DNA of 64,000 bases. Origin: Bacteroidaceae bacterium (GTDB lineage: Bacteria; Bacteroidota; Bacteroidia; Bacteroidales; Barnesiellaceae_A). Of the stretch, positions 8,874 to 19,053 are shown in pieces. Each line of letters begins with the position of its first letter. The first letter of the stretch is position 1. A program made the translations under genes and the position numbers. The stretch covers positions 20,155-84,154 of the forward strand of contig JAFXAB010000050.1 in the NCBI GenBank assembly GCA_017522135.1, in the 5' to 3' direction. Under the pieces are notes generated by a model. That model searched no databases and was not told the DNA's origin. It was given only the letters and a program-made list of their open reading frames with translations.

Positions 8874-9581
8874 TTACCCGTTTTTGCTTATACGACGCAA
8901 CTCTTCTTCTTTCAAAATCTTGATTTTACGACCATCTACCGTAATGAGTTGCTCCGACGCGAAACTTGTAAGAGTACGTATGGCATTGGACGTAGTCATG
9001 TTTGACAAGCTCGCCAAATCTTCGCGTGAGAGGTAGATATTGAGAGTAGTACTATTGGGCTCGTATCCATAGTTGTCATATAATACCATAAGCGACTCGG
9101 CAAGACGACCGCGAATGTGTTTTTGTGTGAGATTGACTGTACGAGTATCCGATTGTCCGAGGTTGTTGGCCAATGTGCGAATAAAGAAAAATGCAAGGTT
9201 GTTGTTGCAACGCACATGCTCCTCAACCAAAGTCATGGGAAGAAATCCTACTTGAGTACTCTCTATGGCGGCTCCTGAAGTTACATAGTTTTCGTTGGCA
9301 AAGTAAGCGCGATAGCCAAAGTATTGTCCGGGACGCATCAAACGAATGATTTGGTTACGATCGCCATTACCTTTTTTATATACTTTCACCTTACCTTTTA
9401 TCAGATACATCAGATGCGAAGGTGTATCTCCTTCGTTATATATTATTTCGTTTTTCTTGAAGTTCTGAATCTTGAAGTTATCGGAAATGATACGTTTCTC
9501 CTCACCATCAAGGAGAGCCCAGAAATCCGACATTTCATTCTGTAAGATAGATTGTAATGTACTCTTTTTTACCATCGCCAT
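8874..9581 (-). CDS. Crp/Fnr-family transcriptional regulator
   Basis: A 235-residue regulator. Residues about 25-140 form the cyclic-nucleotide-binding-like beta-roll (KGKVKVYKKG, RPGQYFGYRAYF); about 150-225 form the winged helix, with recognition segment LSREDLASLSNMTTSNAIR. No cysteine cluster of the Fnr iron-sulphur type is present, so the effector is not predictable. It is transcribed alone on the minus strand, convergent with the protease gene. An inverted repeat 73-86 bp upstream could be its own operator. Confidence 0.9.
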   Translation of the reverse strand: MAMVKKSTLQSILQNEMSDFWALLDGEEKRIISDNFKIQNFKKNEIIYNEGDTPSHLMYLIKGKVKVYKKGNGDRNQIIRLMRPGQYFGYRAYFANENYVTSGAAIESTQVGFLPMTLVEEHVRCNNNLAFFFIRTLANNLGQSDTRTVNLTQKHIRGRLAESLMVLYDNYGYEPNSTTLNIYLSREDLASLSNMTTSNAIRTLTSFASEQLITVDGRKIKILKEEELRRISKNG

Positions 9582-9603
9582 GTGCTTATAATCATATCAT
9601 TGG

Positions 9604-9611
9604 CAAAATTA
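9604..9611 (-). promoter_or_regulatory. -7 element of the Crp/Fnr gene
   Basis: Minus-strand TAATTTTG, 23 bp upstream of the ATG at 9581. No convincing -33 TTTG is seen, which would fit a promoter needing an activator. Confidence 0.5.
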
Positions 9612-9653
9612 GTTAAAAATTTGATATAGAACATTAGAAAAATAGGGGTATAA

Positions 9654-9667
9654 ATGTTATTTAACAT
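9654..9667. promoter_or_regulatory. Possible operator, 6-2-6 inverted repeat
   Basis: ATGTTA-TT-TAACAT lies about 45 bp upstream of the -7 element of the Crp/Fnr gene. Position and symmetry fit a dimeric regulator site, possibly autoregulatory. AT-rich surroundings make chance symmetry possible. Confidence 0.35.
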
Positions 9668-9721
9668 GTTTTATTAGCATTTTTTATTGATTGTAACGTT
9701 TTTGCAACAATGTAACGTAAT

Positions 9722-9760
9722 AAAAAAGCCGACATGTAACAAGTTGATACATATCGGCTT
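9722..9760 (-). terminator. Intrinsic terminator after trxB
   Basis: Read on the minus strand, a 13-bp stem (arms 9748-9760 and 9726-9738, one G-T type pair) with a 9-nt loop, followed by six T. It closes the long dxs-to-trxB run. Confidence 0.85.
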
Positions 9761-9795
9761 ATATATTAAGTCGGATTATACTGAAGTTATTTTTA

Positions 9796-10743
9796 TTACA
9801 GATTGTTCATCAGTATGTAATTCTTGGCGTCAATAGCAGCGCGACAACCCGAAGCGGCAGCAGTGATAGCTTGACGATAGTGGGGGTCGGCAACATCACC
9901 GGCAGCATACAATCCGGGGATATTAGTCTCGGCCGAGTAGGGTTTGGTGATAATATAACCGTGCTCGTCGAGCTCTACTTGACCTTTCAACAAGTCTGAG
10001 TTGGGCTTGTGACCAATAGCAAGGAAGAAACCATCAATGGGGAGTTGTTCGCGAGTCTCTTTGTCTGTACCTTTGTGTTTGACAATGTATGCACCCTCAA
10101 CACCATTCTCACCATACAGGCCTTCGGCTTGTGTCTCATAGAGGATAGTGATATTCTCTGTGTTTCTTACGCGCTCTTGCATAATATTTGATGCACGCAA
10201 TTCGTTACGACGAACCAATAGATATACGTGCTTGGCAAGGTGCGAGAGGTATACAGCCTCTTCACAAGCAGTATCGCCACCACCTACTACAGCTACGACT
10301 TTCTTGCGATAGAAAAATCCGTCGCATGTTGCACATGCCGATACACCCATACCTGCATATTTTGTTTCGTCGGCAAGACCGAGATATTTGGCCGATGCAC
10401 CTGTTGCAAATATAAGTGTATCTGTTTCTATAACCTTATTGCCGTCGATAGTAACACGTATGGGACGTGCCGATGCGTCGATGGCAGTAACCTCGCCATT
10501 GCGAATATCTGTACCAAAGCGTGCAGCTTGTTTGCGCAAGTCTTCCATCATGGCAGTACCTGAGATACCTTCGGGGTATCCGGGGAAGTTTTCAATCTCG
10601 GTTGTAATAGTAAGTTGTCCACCGGGCACCATACCCTCATAGAGTACGGGGGCGAGGTCGGCTCTTGATGCGTAGATTGCTGCTGTAAATCCGGCAGGAC
10701 CTGAACCGATAATAAGACATTTTGTTCTCTCTGTTGTTTCCAT
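9796..10743 (-). CDS. trxB: Thioredoxin reductase
   Basis: NADPH-dependent FAD flavoenzyme that reduces thioredoxin in the cytoplasm. The 315 residues show the FAD motif GSGPAG (13-18), the redox-active CATC (Cys137 and Cys140), the NADPH motif GGGDTA and the C-terminal FAD motif GLYAAGDVAD. Length is normal for the low-molecular-weight bacterial enzyme. It is the last gene of the minus-strand run, 29 bp after lolA, and is followed by a terminator. Confidence 0.95.
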   Translation of the reverse strand: METTERTKCLIIGSGPAGFTAAIYASRADLAPVLYEGMVPGGQLTITTEIENFPGYPEGISGTAMMEDLRKQAARFGTDIRNGEVTAIDASARPIRVTIDGNKVIETDTLIFATGASAKYLGLADETKYAGMGVSACATCDGFFYRKKVVAVVGGGDTACEEAVYLSHLAKHVYLLVRRNELRASNIMQERVRNTENITILYETQAEGLYGENGVEGAYIVKHKGTDKETREQLPIDGFFLAIGHKPNSDLLKGQVELDEHGYIITKPYSAETNIPGLYAAGDVADPHYRQAITAAASGCRAAIDAKNYILMNNL

Positions 10744-10772
10744 AATTTATTTATTATTAGTGGTTAATAAAA

Positions 10773-11399
10773 TTATCGTAAATCTATGACTATAGCTTGT
10801 GGATATTGTGCACTGTCAAACATAAATGTTGATGCCGGCAGTGATACTTTGTCGTTGTAGTTGGTAACAGCTATAAGCATTTTTCTATTGTTGTTGTCGG
10901 TAATCTCAAACGATATAGGAGCCTTGCTTGCCGTGGCAACTGTGAGAACTACCTGCATAATGGGAGTATTGCGCTTGGTAGGTGTGAGGCGAAATTGTCG
11001 CTCACCCTTTTGCTCGCAGTTGAGTTCTTTGACGATAAACGACTGTTTGTAATCATCGAGCAACATATAAGGATTTACCTCGGCCAACTCTTGTTGTGTG
11101 GGTGTGGTAATATTTACTTCACCAATGCCGGGAGCATACGTCCACATAGTCTTGCCATCATACCATGTAGTGAGGTCGTTGGTAGAGATATAAAATCTCT
11201 TGCCCTGCATTTTCAATGTACCTTTCATGTACAATCCGCTATTGGCTTCACCTTGCAAGGCGAAGTCGGCAGTAATACCTTTTGACTGTTGAAATTGCTC
11301 GATGATATTGTCCAAGTATACATCGGCCTCCTGTGCACGGGCACAAACGCACGAGCCGGTAAGGATAAATAGGTACAGTATCGATAAAAATCTTCTCAT
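10773..11399 (-). CDS. lolA: LolA-like outer-membrane lipoprotein carrier protein
   Basis: Periplasmic chaperone expected to carry lipoproteins from the inner-membrane Lol complex to the outer membrane. The 208-residue product has an N-terminal signal sequence (RFLSILYLFILTGSCVCARAQ; Cys residues near the cleavage site make a lipoprotein possible but AQ cleavage is more likely). The remainder has the LolA/LolB fold pattern: GTLKMQGKRFYI, DGKTMWTYAP, and a late FEITDNNNRKMLIAVTNYN. The ATG overlaps the ftsK stop codon by one base (TAATG), so it is translationally coupled to ftsK, an arrangement that also occurs in other bacteria. Confidence 0.85.
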   Translation of the reverse strand: MRRFLSILYLFILTGSCVCARAQEADVYLDNIIEQFQQSKGITADFALQGEANSGLYMKGTLKMQGKRFYISTNDLTTWYDGKTMWTYAPGIGEVNITTPTQQELAEVNPYMLLDDYKQSFIVKELNCEQKGERQFRLTPTKRNTPIMQVVLTVATASKAPISFEITDNNNRKMLIAVTNYNDKVSLPASTFMFDSAQYPQAIVIDLR

Positions 11400-13894
11400 T
11401 ACTTCATCAATTCAAGTTTGTTTTCCAATTGCATCAGGTCTATTACCAATACTTCTCGAGGTTTGCCCCCCATTGCGGGACCTACTATACCGGCGGCTTC
11501 GAGTTGATCCATAAGTCGACCTGCTCTGTTGTAGCCAATAGAGTAGCGACGTTGCAAGGAAGAGGTAGAGGCCTGTTGCGACGACACGATGATGCGTGCG
11601 GCTTCTTCAAATAGCGGATCACGGTCTTTGGCATCGAAACTCGATGCACCGTTATCTTCACTCTCTTCAGGTACATACTCGGGCAGCAAGAATGCATCGG
11701 GATAGCTTTGTTGCTCACTGATGTAGCGGCATAAGTCTTCTACCTCGGGGGTGTCGATAAATGCACATTGCACACGCACCATTTCACCACCTTGCGATAT
11801 AAGCATATCACCTCGGCCTATCAATTGGTTGGCTCCGGGACAGTCGAGAATGGTACGAGAGTCTATCATTGACTGTACGCGGAAAGCAATACGAGCCGGG
11901 AAGTTGGCCTTAATGATACCGGTGATAACGTTGGTAGAAGGTCGTTGGGTGGCTATAATCATGTGTATACCTACGGCACGTGCCAACTGGGCAATGCGTA
12001 TGATGGGGCTCTCGACTTCCTTGCCTGCTGTCATAATCAAATCACTAAACTCGTCTATAATGACAACTATATAGGGTAGGAAACGGTGTCCCTTCGAGGG
12101 TAACAGATGGCGTGACTTAAACTTGGTATTATACTCTTTGATGGTGCGCACTTTGGCCGACTTGAGCAAGTCGTATCGCATATCCATCTCACGTGTTACC
12201 GATTGCAGTGTTTGCACTACTTTGTTGGTGTCGGTTATGATAGGCTCTTCGGTATCGGGCAACTTGGCAAGGAAATGACGCTCGATGGCCGAATATATGC
12301 TGAACTCAACTTTCTTGGGGTCTACAAGCACAAATTTCAGCTCGGCAGGGTGCTTCTTATATAGCAACGACGATATAATAGCATTCAGTCCTACCGATTT
12401 ACCTTGACCTGTAGCACCGGCTACCAGCACGTGAGGCATCTTGGTAAGGTCGGCAATATACACTTCGTTGGTAATGGTTTTGCCCAACGCAACGGGAAGC
12501 TCATACTTGCTCTCTTGAAATTTGCGTGAAGCAATAATAGAACGCATAGAAACCACTTGAGCCTCGTTGTTGGGCACTTCAATTCCTATAGTACCCTTGC
12601 CTGGTATGGGGGCTATGATGCGAATACCCAATGCCGCCAAACTGAGAGCTATGTCATTCTCAAGATTCTTGATACGTGCAATGCGCACTCCGGGAGCGGG
12701 CACAATTTCATACAATGTGACAGTGGGGCCTACTGTTGCCTGTATAGAACTTATCTCGATGCCATAGGTCATGAGTGTGTCGGTAATGCGTTTCTTGTTG
12801 CTTTCCAGCTCGGTACGATCTACCGAGCCACTTGTATCGGGTAGGTCGGCCAGCAGGTCGAGTGTGGGTTTTTTGTAGCGAGGAAGGTCGAGTGTGGGGT
12901 CATAATCTTTCAACACCTCATCAAAAAGTTCTTCCTTGGCACCGGTTGACACAGTAAATGTAGGCTCGTTGTTGTTTGACAATACGATAGGCTCTTCATC
13001 GATTACAATAGGCTCTTCATCGATAATAACAGGCTCTATATCTTCTGTATCGGGCTCGATAAAATCGGGTATATCTGTTGCTGTTTCTTCAGTTTCATCG
13101 CTATGCTCATTACCCGTAATGAATATAAATGATTCACTATCTCCATTTTCTTGGACATCTTCTGTTTCTGCGTCGTCATCATCCTCTTCATTATTCTCGT
13201 CTTCTTCTATAACAGGAACTTTATCTCGACGGGTAAAGGGGTTACGGAATGGATTGTTCTTGAATAGATCGCGTATAAAATAGATAGTACTACGGCTTAT
13301 CATAATGAGGAATATGACGAGCAAAACGATGATAATGAGACCTGTTCCCCAAGAACCGATGTAATGAAAGAGGTAGTCGGTAATGATTTTGCCATGATTA
13401 CCGCCCCATGAAATAAACGAGACTTGCTCGGTGAGTTGATATAAGAACCCGAAAAAGAGAGATATGAGAAGAGTGCCTATAAAACACAAAACAGTGCTTT
13501 TCCAATATCCACCCTCAACGACACGCATCAGGTGCATGCCTGTCACAATTATCCATATAGCCAAAACAAAAGCTCCAAAACCCATCCAATGATTGATGAG
13601 GAAATTGGCAATTATTGCACCATTTGCGCCACCCCAATTCTTTATTTCGGTTTCAATCTTTGCAAGTTCTCCACTCACGCCATCGACAATGCTTTGGTCG
13701 GAAGTACCGGTAAAGAGAAATGAGGTGAGAGATATAAGCAGGAAAATACCGAATAGCGATAACGTAAAACCAATAATAAAGTGCAGTATCTCGTTCTTTA
13801 TGAAACGAGTTATCGGTTCTAAGCGTTGAGCCAAGGTCTTTCCCTTGGGTGCATTACCTTTGTTTTTCTTTTTTGTTGTTTTATTTTGTGCCAT
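11399..13894 (-). CDS. ftsK: DNA translocase FtsK/SpoIIIE family
   Basis: Septal DNA pump that segregates chromosome termini during division. The 831-residue protein begins with a basic cytosolic tail, then four or so membrane segments (about residues 37-205), a highly acidic Glu/Asp linker (about 230-330), the RecA-like motor with Walker A GATGQGKS near residue 490 and Walker B VVIIDEFSD, and the C-terminal winged-helix gamma domain (QRRYSIGYNRAGRLMDQLE) that reads KOPS-type sites. All parts of a functional FtsK are present. It lies 14 bp from trkH and overlaps lolA by one base. Confidence 0.95.
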   Translation of the reverse strand: MAQNKTTKKKNKGNAPKGKTLAQRLEPITRFIKNEILHFIIGFTLSLFGIFLLISLTSFLFTGTSDQSIVDGVSGELAKIETEIKNWGGANGAIIANFLINHWMGFGAFVLAIWIIVTGMHLMRVVEGGYWKSTVLCFIGTLLISLFFGFLYQLTEQVSFISWGGNHGKIITDYLFHYIGSWGTGLIIIVLLVIFLIMISRSTIYFIRDLFKNNPFRNPFTRRDKVPVIEEDENNEEDDDDAETEDVQENGDSESFIFITGNEHSDETEETATDIPDFIEPDTEDIEPVIIDEEPIVIDEEPIVLSNNNEPTFTVSTGAKEELFDEVLKDYDPTLDLPRYKKPTLDLLADLPDTSGSVDRTELESNKKRITDTLMTYGIEISSIQATVGPTVTLYEIVPAPGVRIARIKNLENDIALSLAALGIRIIAPIPGKGTIGIEVPNNEAQVVSMRSIIASRKFQESKYELPVALGKTITNEVYIADLTKMPHVLVAGATGQGKSVGLNAIISSLLYKKHPAELKFVLVDPKKVEFSIYSAIERHFLAKLPDTEEPIITDTNKVVQTLQSVTREMDMRYDLLKSAKVRTIKEYNTKFKSRHLLPSKGHRFLPYIVVIIDEFSDLIMTAGKEVESPIIRIAQLARAVGIHMIIATQRPSTNVITGIIKANFPARIAFRVQSMIDSRTILDCPGANQLIGRGDMLISQGGEMVRVQCAFIDTPEVEDLCRYISEQQSYPDAFLLPEYVPEESEDNGASSFDAKDRDPLFEEAARIIVSSQQASTSSLQRRYSIGYNRAGRLMDQLEAAGIVGPAMGGKPREVLVIDLMQLENKLELMK

Positions 13895-13908
13895 GCGATT
13901 TTGTCAAA

Positions 13909-15384
13909 TTATGATTTTTTCCAGAAAAGAGGCATAAATATAATGATTGCAGTAAACACCTCCAGACGTCCTATAATCATCAGAGCCATTAAAGTCCATT
14001 TTGCACCTAACGATATATCGGAGTAGAATCCACCGGCGTCCGAGCCGATGCCTATGCCCATGTTGCTCAATGCCGATAGTGAGCCATATACAGCTTCGCC
14101 CATATTGGCACCTTGCAGTGTTAATATAACGGCTCCCATAATCCACACTATTACATACATAATGGTGAATGCAAGTATCTTGGAAACTGTTTCGTGCGAC
14201 AAAGCCTTGCCGTTGTACAATACCGGACGTATAACGTTGGGGTAGAGTACACGATTGAACTCGTTGCGGGCATTCTTGGTGAGGATTACCATGCGGTCAA
14301 TCTTAGCACCACCGCTGGTCGAGCCTGCACATGCACCGAAGAACATGAGCATGAGCATGATGAGCGAGTAGAATGGTCCCCAATCAAGCGTGTTGCAGGT
14401 AGAAAATCCGGTACTTGTTATAACGGAGCATACTTGGAAGAGCGCATTACGAAAACTTTGTTCGATAGAGCCATAGGTGCCTTGGGTATAGAGTCCGATG
14501 GTAAATACTATTGTACACACTATTATCAGGTTGGTGTACCATTTTACCTGTTCGGTGCGAAAGATAAATGTATGATCGCTCATTACTGTACGATAAATAA
14601 TGGCAAAGTTGATACCACCTATAAATGTAAATATTGTTATGACATAGTCGATATAAGCCGAGTGAAAGTAACCGATGCTCTCATTGTGGGTGGAGAATCC
14701 TCCCGTGGCCATGGTCGATAGACTATGGCACACTGCATCGAAGAATGTCATGGGGCCGGCATAAAGCAACATACACAATATGATGGTGAAAATGAAATAG
14801 CACAACCACAACTTCATGGCTGTTTGGTTGATGCGAGGACTCAGCTTGTATTGTCCTATACCCGATACCTCGGTGCTAAGCAATATCATGCCTCCGCGGT
14901 GGTTGAGCATGGGTAATACGGCAACGGTAAAAAGGATGATACCGATACCACCTATCCATTGCAGTATACTACGCCACAAGAGGATACCATGAGGTAGGTA
15001 ATCGATGTTCTTAAATATACTTGCACCTGTGGTTGTGGCAGCCGATACTGTCTCGAAAATGGCGTCGGTGAACGAGTTGCATATGCTTAAGAATGGAAGC
15101 ATGCCCATCAAGGCAAATACAATCCATACTACAGTGCCCAGTAGGATGCCGTCACGACGACCCATCGGTTGACGGCAGTTGCGCAGACGATAGGCCAATG
15201 TGCCACCTATGGTGAGGGTCACGATAGAGGATATTAAGAATGCCCAACGGTCGGGCTCTTGATAGAAGAATGATACAATGGTAGGAATGAACATAAACAG
15301 CGCCTCGAAACAAAGTAGTATTCCGAGCACACGCAATATTATGCCTATATGTATCTTGTTCATTCTATTATTGTTTTTATCCAA
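13909..15384 (-). CDS. trkH: Potassium uptake protein, TrkH subunit
   Basis: Membrane channel subunit of the Trk potassium uptake system. 491 residues, very hydrophobic, about ten membrane segments organised as four M1-P-M2 repeats. Pore-loop segments visible include SAATTTGASIF, SLSTMATGGFSTH, VCSVITSTGFSTCN and SALSNMGIGIG, each with the family glycine. It overlaps trkA by 8 bp, so channel and regulatory subunit are translated together. Confidence 0.94.
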   Translation of the reverse strand: MDKNNNRMNKIHIGIILRVLGILLCFEALFMFIPTIVSFFYQEPDRWAFLISSIVTLTIGGTLAYRLRNCRQPMGRRDGILLGTVVWIVFALMGMLPFLSICNSFTDAIFETVSAATTTGASIFKNIDYLPHGILLWRSILQWIGGIGIILFTVAVLPMLNHRGGMILLSTEVSGIGQYKLSPRINQTAMKLWLCYFIFTIILCMLLYAGPMTFFDAVCHSLSTMATGGFSTHNESIGYFHSAYIDYVITIFTFIGGINFAIIYRTVMSDHTFIFRTEQVKWYTNLIIVCTIVFTIGLYTQGTYGSIEQSFRNALFQVCSVITSTGFSTCNTLDWGPFYSLIMLMLMFFGACAGSTSGGAKIDRMVILTKNARNEFNRVLYPNVIRPVLYNGKALSHETVSKILAFTIMYVIVWIMGAVILTLQGANMGEAVYGSLSALSNMGIGIGSDAGGFYSDISLGAKWTLMALMIIGRLEVFTAIIIFMPLFWKKS

Positions 15385-16711
15385 ACCAACGGTCTAACTT
15401 GCTGAGAGCTGTATCGAGGCAGAATACCAATACATGGTCGTTCTCTTGAATGACGGTATTACCCGATACAATAGTACCTACACCATCGTGTATGACACCA
15501 CCCAAGGTCATGTCGGACGGAAGATTTAATTCTTTAATCGGTCGGCGTGTGATTTTAGAACCGGGCTTGGCTATCAATTCAACCACCTCGGCATCAGCCA
15601 GGGCCAAACACTTGGCATTGCTTGAGTCGGCATCGAGCAGGAGCTGGAAGATGTGACTTGCGGCAATAAGTTTCTTGTTTATTACAGTACCGATGTTGAG
15701 GTTTTCGGCTACGGTTATGTATTGTATATCTTCAACCTCGGCAACCGTACGTGGTACACCCATTTGCTTGGCTGTAAGACAGGCCAGAATGTTGGTCTCG
15801 GAGCTGTCGCTCAGGGCTATAAACATGTCGGTGTCGGCAATACCAACTTCCGACAACAACTCTTCGTCGCGTGCATCACCCTGAATTATAGTGGCGTTGC
15901 GCATTTTCTCGACGAGGCGATAGCTCTTTTCACGGTCTTTTTCGATGAGCTTTATCTTTACATTATCACCTACGGTATCGGCTATGCGTATAGCTATGCG
16001 ACTACCGCCCAAGATGATAATATTCTTTACGTTGACTTGTTCTTTGCCACATATCTCTCGTATGCCTTCGACATACTCGGGTGTTGTGGTAAAATATACT
16101 ATGTCGCCTTGCAAAACCTCGTCGTTACCACGAGGTATAATGGTGTGGTTGTGACGTTTGATGGCGGCAATGTGGAATAGGTTGCTGTTGCTTGTCAACT
16201 CATATAACTTGCGGTTGAGTATGCTGGCGTTGTCGCGCAACTTGACAGCGATAAGTATCAATGCACCATCGTGCAGTTCAAACCAACTGCGCGCCCATGT
16301 GTGTCGCATGGCAGCAAAAACTTCCTCACATGCCAATTTCTCGGGATAGATGAGGTCGTCGACACCCATAGACTTGAAGTGCTTGCGACTCTCATTGCTG
16401 AGATACTCGAAGTTGTCGATGCGGGCCACTGTCTTTTTTGCACCCAACGATGAAGCTATGGTACAAGCCACGATGTTGCGAGTTTCGTAAGGAGTTACAG
16501 CAAGAAACAAGTCGGCCTCGGCAACTCCGGCTCGCTTGAGTGTGTCGAATGATGTGGGATTGCCGGTTATGGCAATAAGGTTGTAGTTGTTCTCTACTTC
16601 CGAGAGAACATCATCGTTACTATCAACCAATACTACGTCCAGATTTTCGCGAGAGAGCAATTTGGCAAGGTGCAAGCCCACTTCTCCGGCTCCGGCAATT
16701 ACTATTCTCAT
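15377..16711 (-). CDS. trkA: Trk potassium transporter regulatory subunit TrkA
   Basis: Cytosolic NAD(H)/ATP-binding ring that gates TrkH. 444 residues with two RCK units: Rossmann motif GAGEVGLHLAKLL near the start and GGSRIAIRIADTV at about 235, each followed by a TrkA-C domain (first about 140-220, second about 370-444). This double-RCK layout equals the usual TrkA length. It lies 15 bp downstream of dxs and overlaps trkH. Confidence 0.94.
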   Translation of the reverse strand: MRIVIAGAGEVGLHLAKLLSRENLDVVLVDSNDDVLSEVENNYNLIAITGNPTSFDTLKRAGVAEADLFLAVTPYETRNIVACTIASSLGAKKTVARIDNFEYLSNESRKHFKSMGVDDLIYPEKLACEEVFAAMRHTWARSWFELHDGALILIAVKLRDNASILNRKLYELTSNSNLFHIAAIKRHNHTIIPRGNDEVLQGDIVYFTTTPEYVEGIREICGKEQVNVKNIIILGGSRIAIRIADTVGDNVKIKLIEKDREKSYRLVEKMRNATIIQGDARDEELLSEVGIADTDMFIALSDSSETNILACLTAKQMGVPRTVAEVEDIQYITVAENLNIGTVINKKLIAASHIFQLLLDADSSNAKCLALADAEVVELIAKPGSKITRRPIKELNLPSDMTLGGVIHDGVGTIVSGNTVIQENDHVLVFCLDTALSKLDRWFG

Positions 16712-16726
16712 TTTACAATCCTTTCT

Positions 16727-18631
16727 TTACCACTTGGTTGTAAGCAATGTTACAATACTATCAATATCCATGCCACATAGTTTGTGCAGCTCGGCTACTG
16801 TTCCTTGTGCAATGAACTTATCGGGTATACCCACACGCTTGATGCGGGGTGAGTAGCCATTGTCATTCATCCACTCCATTACGGTGCTACCCAATCCACC
16901 TACGATAGTGCCATTCTCGACTGTTACAATACGGCTGTACTTCGATGCTACTTCGCGCAGGATGTCTTCGTCGATAGGCTTGAGGAATATCATATCGTAG
17001 TGTGCTACATCGATACCTTGTGCTTGCGCTTTCTCGATGGCATGCGCTACAGTAGTGCCTATGTTGCCAATGCTCAGTACAGCGATGTCACTATTACCAT
17101 CGGTCAGTTTGCGACCCTTGCCCATAGGGATGAGTTGCATGGGGCAGCGCCAATCGACTATCTCACCACCACCGCGAGGGTAACGTATAGCGAGAGGGCC
17201 ATGTTCAACGGCTTGTGCTGTGTAGAGCAAGTGGCGTAGTGTGTGCTCGTCCATAGGTGCTGCTACGGTCATATTGGGAATACTTCGCAAGAAACTCATG
17301 TCGAAACAGCCATGGTGCGTTACACCATCTTCTCCTACAATACCTGCACGGTCGATACAAAAAGTTACCGGCAGATTTTGTATGGCGACATCATGTATAA
17401 CCTCGTCGTATGCTCGTTGCAAGAAACTCGAATAGATGCAACAGAATGGCAACAAGCCATCTTTGGCAAGTCCTGCCGAGAAGGTAACTGCATGCTCTTC
17501 CGAGATACCTACATCAAACGAGCGTTTGGGAAAACGCTCCATCATAAAGTTCATAGAGCTACCCGAAGGCATGGCCGGTGTAATAGATACAATACGTTCA
17601 TTTTGCTCGGCCAGCTCTACCAATGTGTGGCCAAAGACGTCTTGGAATTTACAAGGTTGGTTGGGGGCTGTGCTCTTGACAATCTCACCGGTCTCTTTGT
17701 TGAACTTGCCGGGTGCATGCCATAGGGTAGGCGATAGCTCGGCCGGAGTAAACCCTTTGCCTTTCTTGGTACAAATGTGCAATATTTTGGGGCCTTTCAT
17801 CTCCTTGATGGTATTCAAGATACGCACAAGGCTCTCTACATCATGACCATCGGCAGGACCGAAGTAGCGTATGTTGAGTCCTTCAAAGATGTTTTGCTGT
17901 TTTGACAAGAACGACTTCAGGCTGTTGTTAAATCGTAGTATAGAGCCTTTGCTATTCTCTCCGATAAGGTGTATTTTTTTCAAGAACTGATATAGACCAT
18001 TGCGCATTTTGTTGTAACGACGCGAGGTGGTAATGTTGACAAGATAACTGTTCAATCCGCCCACGTTGTGGTCTATGGCCATATCATTATCATTGAGGAT
18101 GATGAGCAAATCGTTGGGGTTGGTAGAGGCGTTGTTCAATCCTTCAAAGGCCAAACCTCCGGCAATAGAGGCATCGCCAATTACGGCAACAACTTTGCGT
18201 GTGGGCTTATCTTTCTGCAATTCGGTAGCAATAGCCATACCCAATGCTGCCGATATCGAGTTAGACGCATGCCCACCTATGAATGCATCATATTCACTCT
18301 CGGCAGGATTGGGAAATCCACTCAAGCCATTCAGTTTTCGATTGGTATTGAAACGTTTGCGACGCCCTGTTAGTATCTTATGGCTATATGCTTGGTGACC
18401 TACATCCCATACTATGCGGTCGTATGGTGTGTTGAATACATAGTGTAGAGCTACAGTCAGTTCGACAGTACCCATATTGGAACCGAAGTGTCCCGGATTG
18501 CTCGAACATGCGTCAATGATAAAGTCTCGCAGTTCTTGACACACATGCGGCAACTGACTTACGCTGAGCTTGCGCAAGTCGGCAGGGTTGTCTATGGCAG
18601 TAAGTATATTGTTCTTTTTGTTTTCGTTCAT
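16727..18631 (-). CDS. dxs: 1-deoxy-D-xylulose-5-phosphate synthase
   Basis: First step of the non-mevalonate isoprenoid pathway: pyruvate plus glyceraldehyde-3-phosphate to DXP, using thiamine diphosphate. The 634-residue protein has all transketolase-family parts: [13 protein letters not shown] and the phosphate/TPP-binding histidines in [13 protein letters not shown], the TPP motif [17 protein letters not shown] with the closing NDN, the pyrimidine domain glutamate in [10 protein letters not shown], and a C-terminal domain. Isoprenoids are needed for menaquinone and undecaprenyl phosphate. It heads the dxs-trkA-trkH-ftsK-lolA-trxB run behind a small membrane protein gene. Confidence 0.96.
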   Translation of the reverse strand: MNENKKNNILTAIDNPADLRKLSVSQLPHVCQELRDFIIDACSSNPGHFGSNMGTVELTVALHYVFNTPYDRIVWDVGHQAYSHKILTGRRKRFNTNRKLNGLSGFPNPAESEYDAFIGGHASNSISAALGMAIATELQKDKPTRKVVAVIGDASIAGGLAFEGLNNASTNPNDLLIILNDNDMAIDHNVGGLNSYLVNITTSRRYNKMRNGLYQFLKKIHLIGENSKGSILRFNNSLKSFLSKQQNIFEGLNIRYFGPADGHDVESLVRILNTIKEMKGPKILHICTKKGKGFTPAELSPTLWHAPGKFNKETGEIVKSTAPNQPCKFQDVFGHTLVELAEQNERIVSITPAMPSGSSMNFMMERFPKRSFDVGISEEHAVTFSAGLAKDGLLPFCCIYSSFLQRAYDEVIHDVAIQNLPVTFCIDRAGIVGEDGVTHHGCFDMSFLRSIPNMTVAAPMDEHTLRHLLYTAQAVEHGPLAIRYPRGGGEIVDWRCPMQLIPMGKGRKLTDGNSDIAVLSIGNIGTTVAHAIEKAQAQGIDVAHYDMIFLKPIDEDILREVASKYSRIVTVENGTIVGGLGSTVMEWMNDNGYSPRIKRVGIPDKFIAQGTVAELHKLCGMDIDSIVTLLTTKW

Positions 18632-18652
18632 GGTTGTATGTTTTTGACAACA

Positions 18653-18838
18653 CTATTTGTTATCCTTTTCTCTCTTTTTGCTTTTGTAAATCGGGACAAA
18701 AACAATAATACCCGATGCTATGATTGTGAATATCGTCATAAGGTTTATTGGACTATATGCCAATACACAACCACATAAAATAACCCAAAGAGTTACCAAG
18801 CATATAATATTGAATGTCGTAAATTTTCTCTTTGCCAT
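18653..18838 (-). CDS. Small two-helix membrane protein, 61 aa
   Basis: No family recognised. The product starts MAKRKFTTFNIICL and has two hydrophobic segments (about residues 9-28 and 33-50) with positively charged ends (MAKRK and YKSKKREKDNK), predicting both termini in the cytoplasm. The upstream in-frame codon at 18853 is TTG, so the ATG at 18838 is taken as start. It ends 21 bp before dxs and is preceded by a promoter-like element, so it is probably the first gene of the dxs run. Short length leaves some doubt. Confidence 0.6.
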   Translation of the reverse strand: MAKRKFTTFNIICLVTLWVILCGCVLAYSPINLMTIFTIIASGIIVFVPIYKSKKREKDNK

Positions 18839-18899
18839 CTGATTTACAATCAATTAACAAAATGTTTTTAATATTCTGCGCACATTATAATGCAATTTA

Positions 18900-18931
18900 C
18901 AAATGTAGCAAAAAAAAGTATTATCCCCAAC
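18900..18931 (-). promoter_or_regulatory. Bacteroidetes promoter for the dxs-trxB run
   Basis: Minus-strand TACATTTG at 18907-18900 with a weak -33 (GTTG, 18931-18928) 20 bp upstream. It lies 61 bp before the small membrane protein start. Confidence 0.5.
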
Positions 18932-18992
18932 TCTTTTCACATCTAAATTGCGACACCCTATCGACTATTTTTGTCAAGAACGATATTGGAAT

Positions 18993-19028
18993 AAAAAAAC
19001 CGTGCAGGAGATGACTCTGTGCACGGTT
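18993..19028 (-). terminator. Intrinsic terminator after valS
   Basis: On the minus strand a perfect 9-bp stem, AACCGTGCA (19028-19020) and TGCACGGTT (19006-18998), 13-nt loop, followed by seven T. Confidence 0.88.
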
Positions 19029-19053
19029 GATGTGTATAGCAATATGCAACTTA

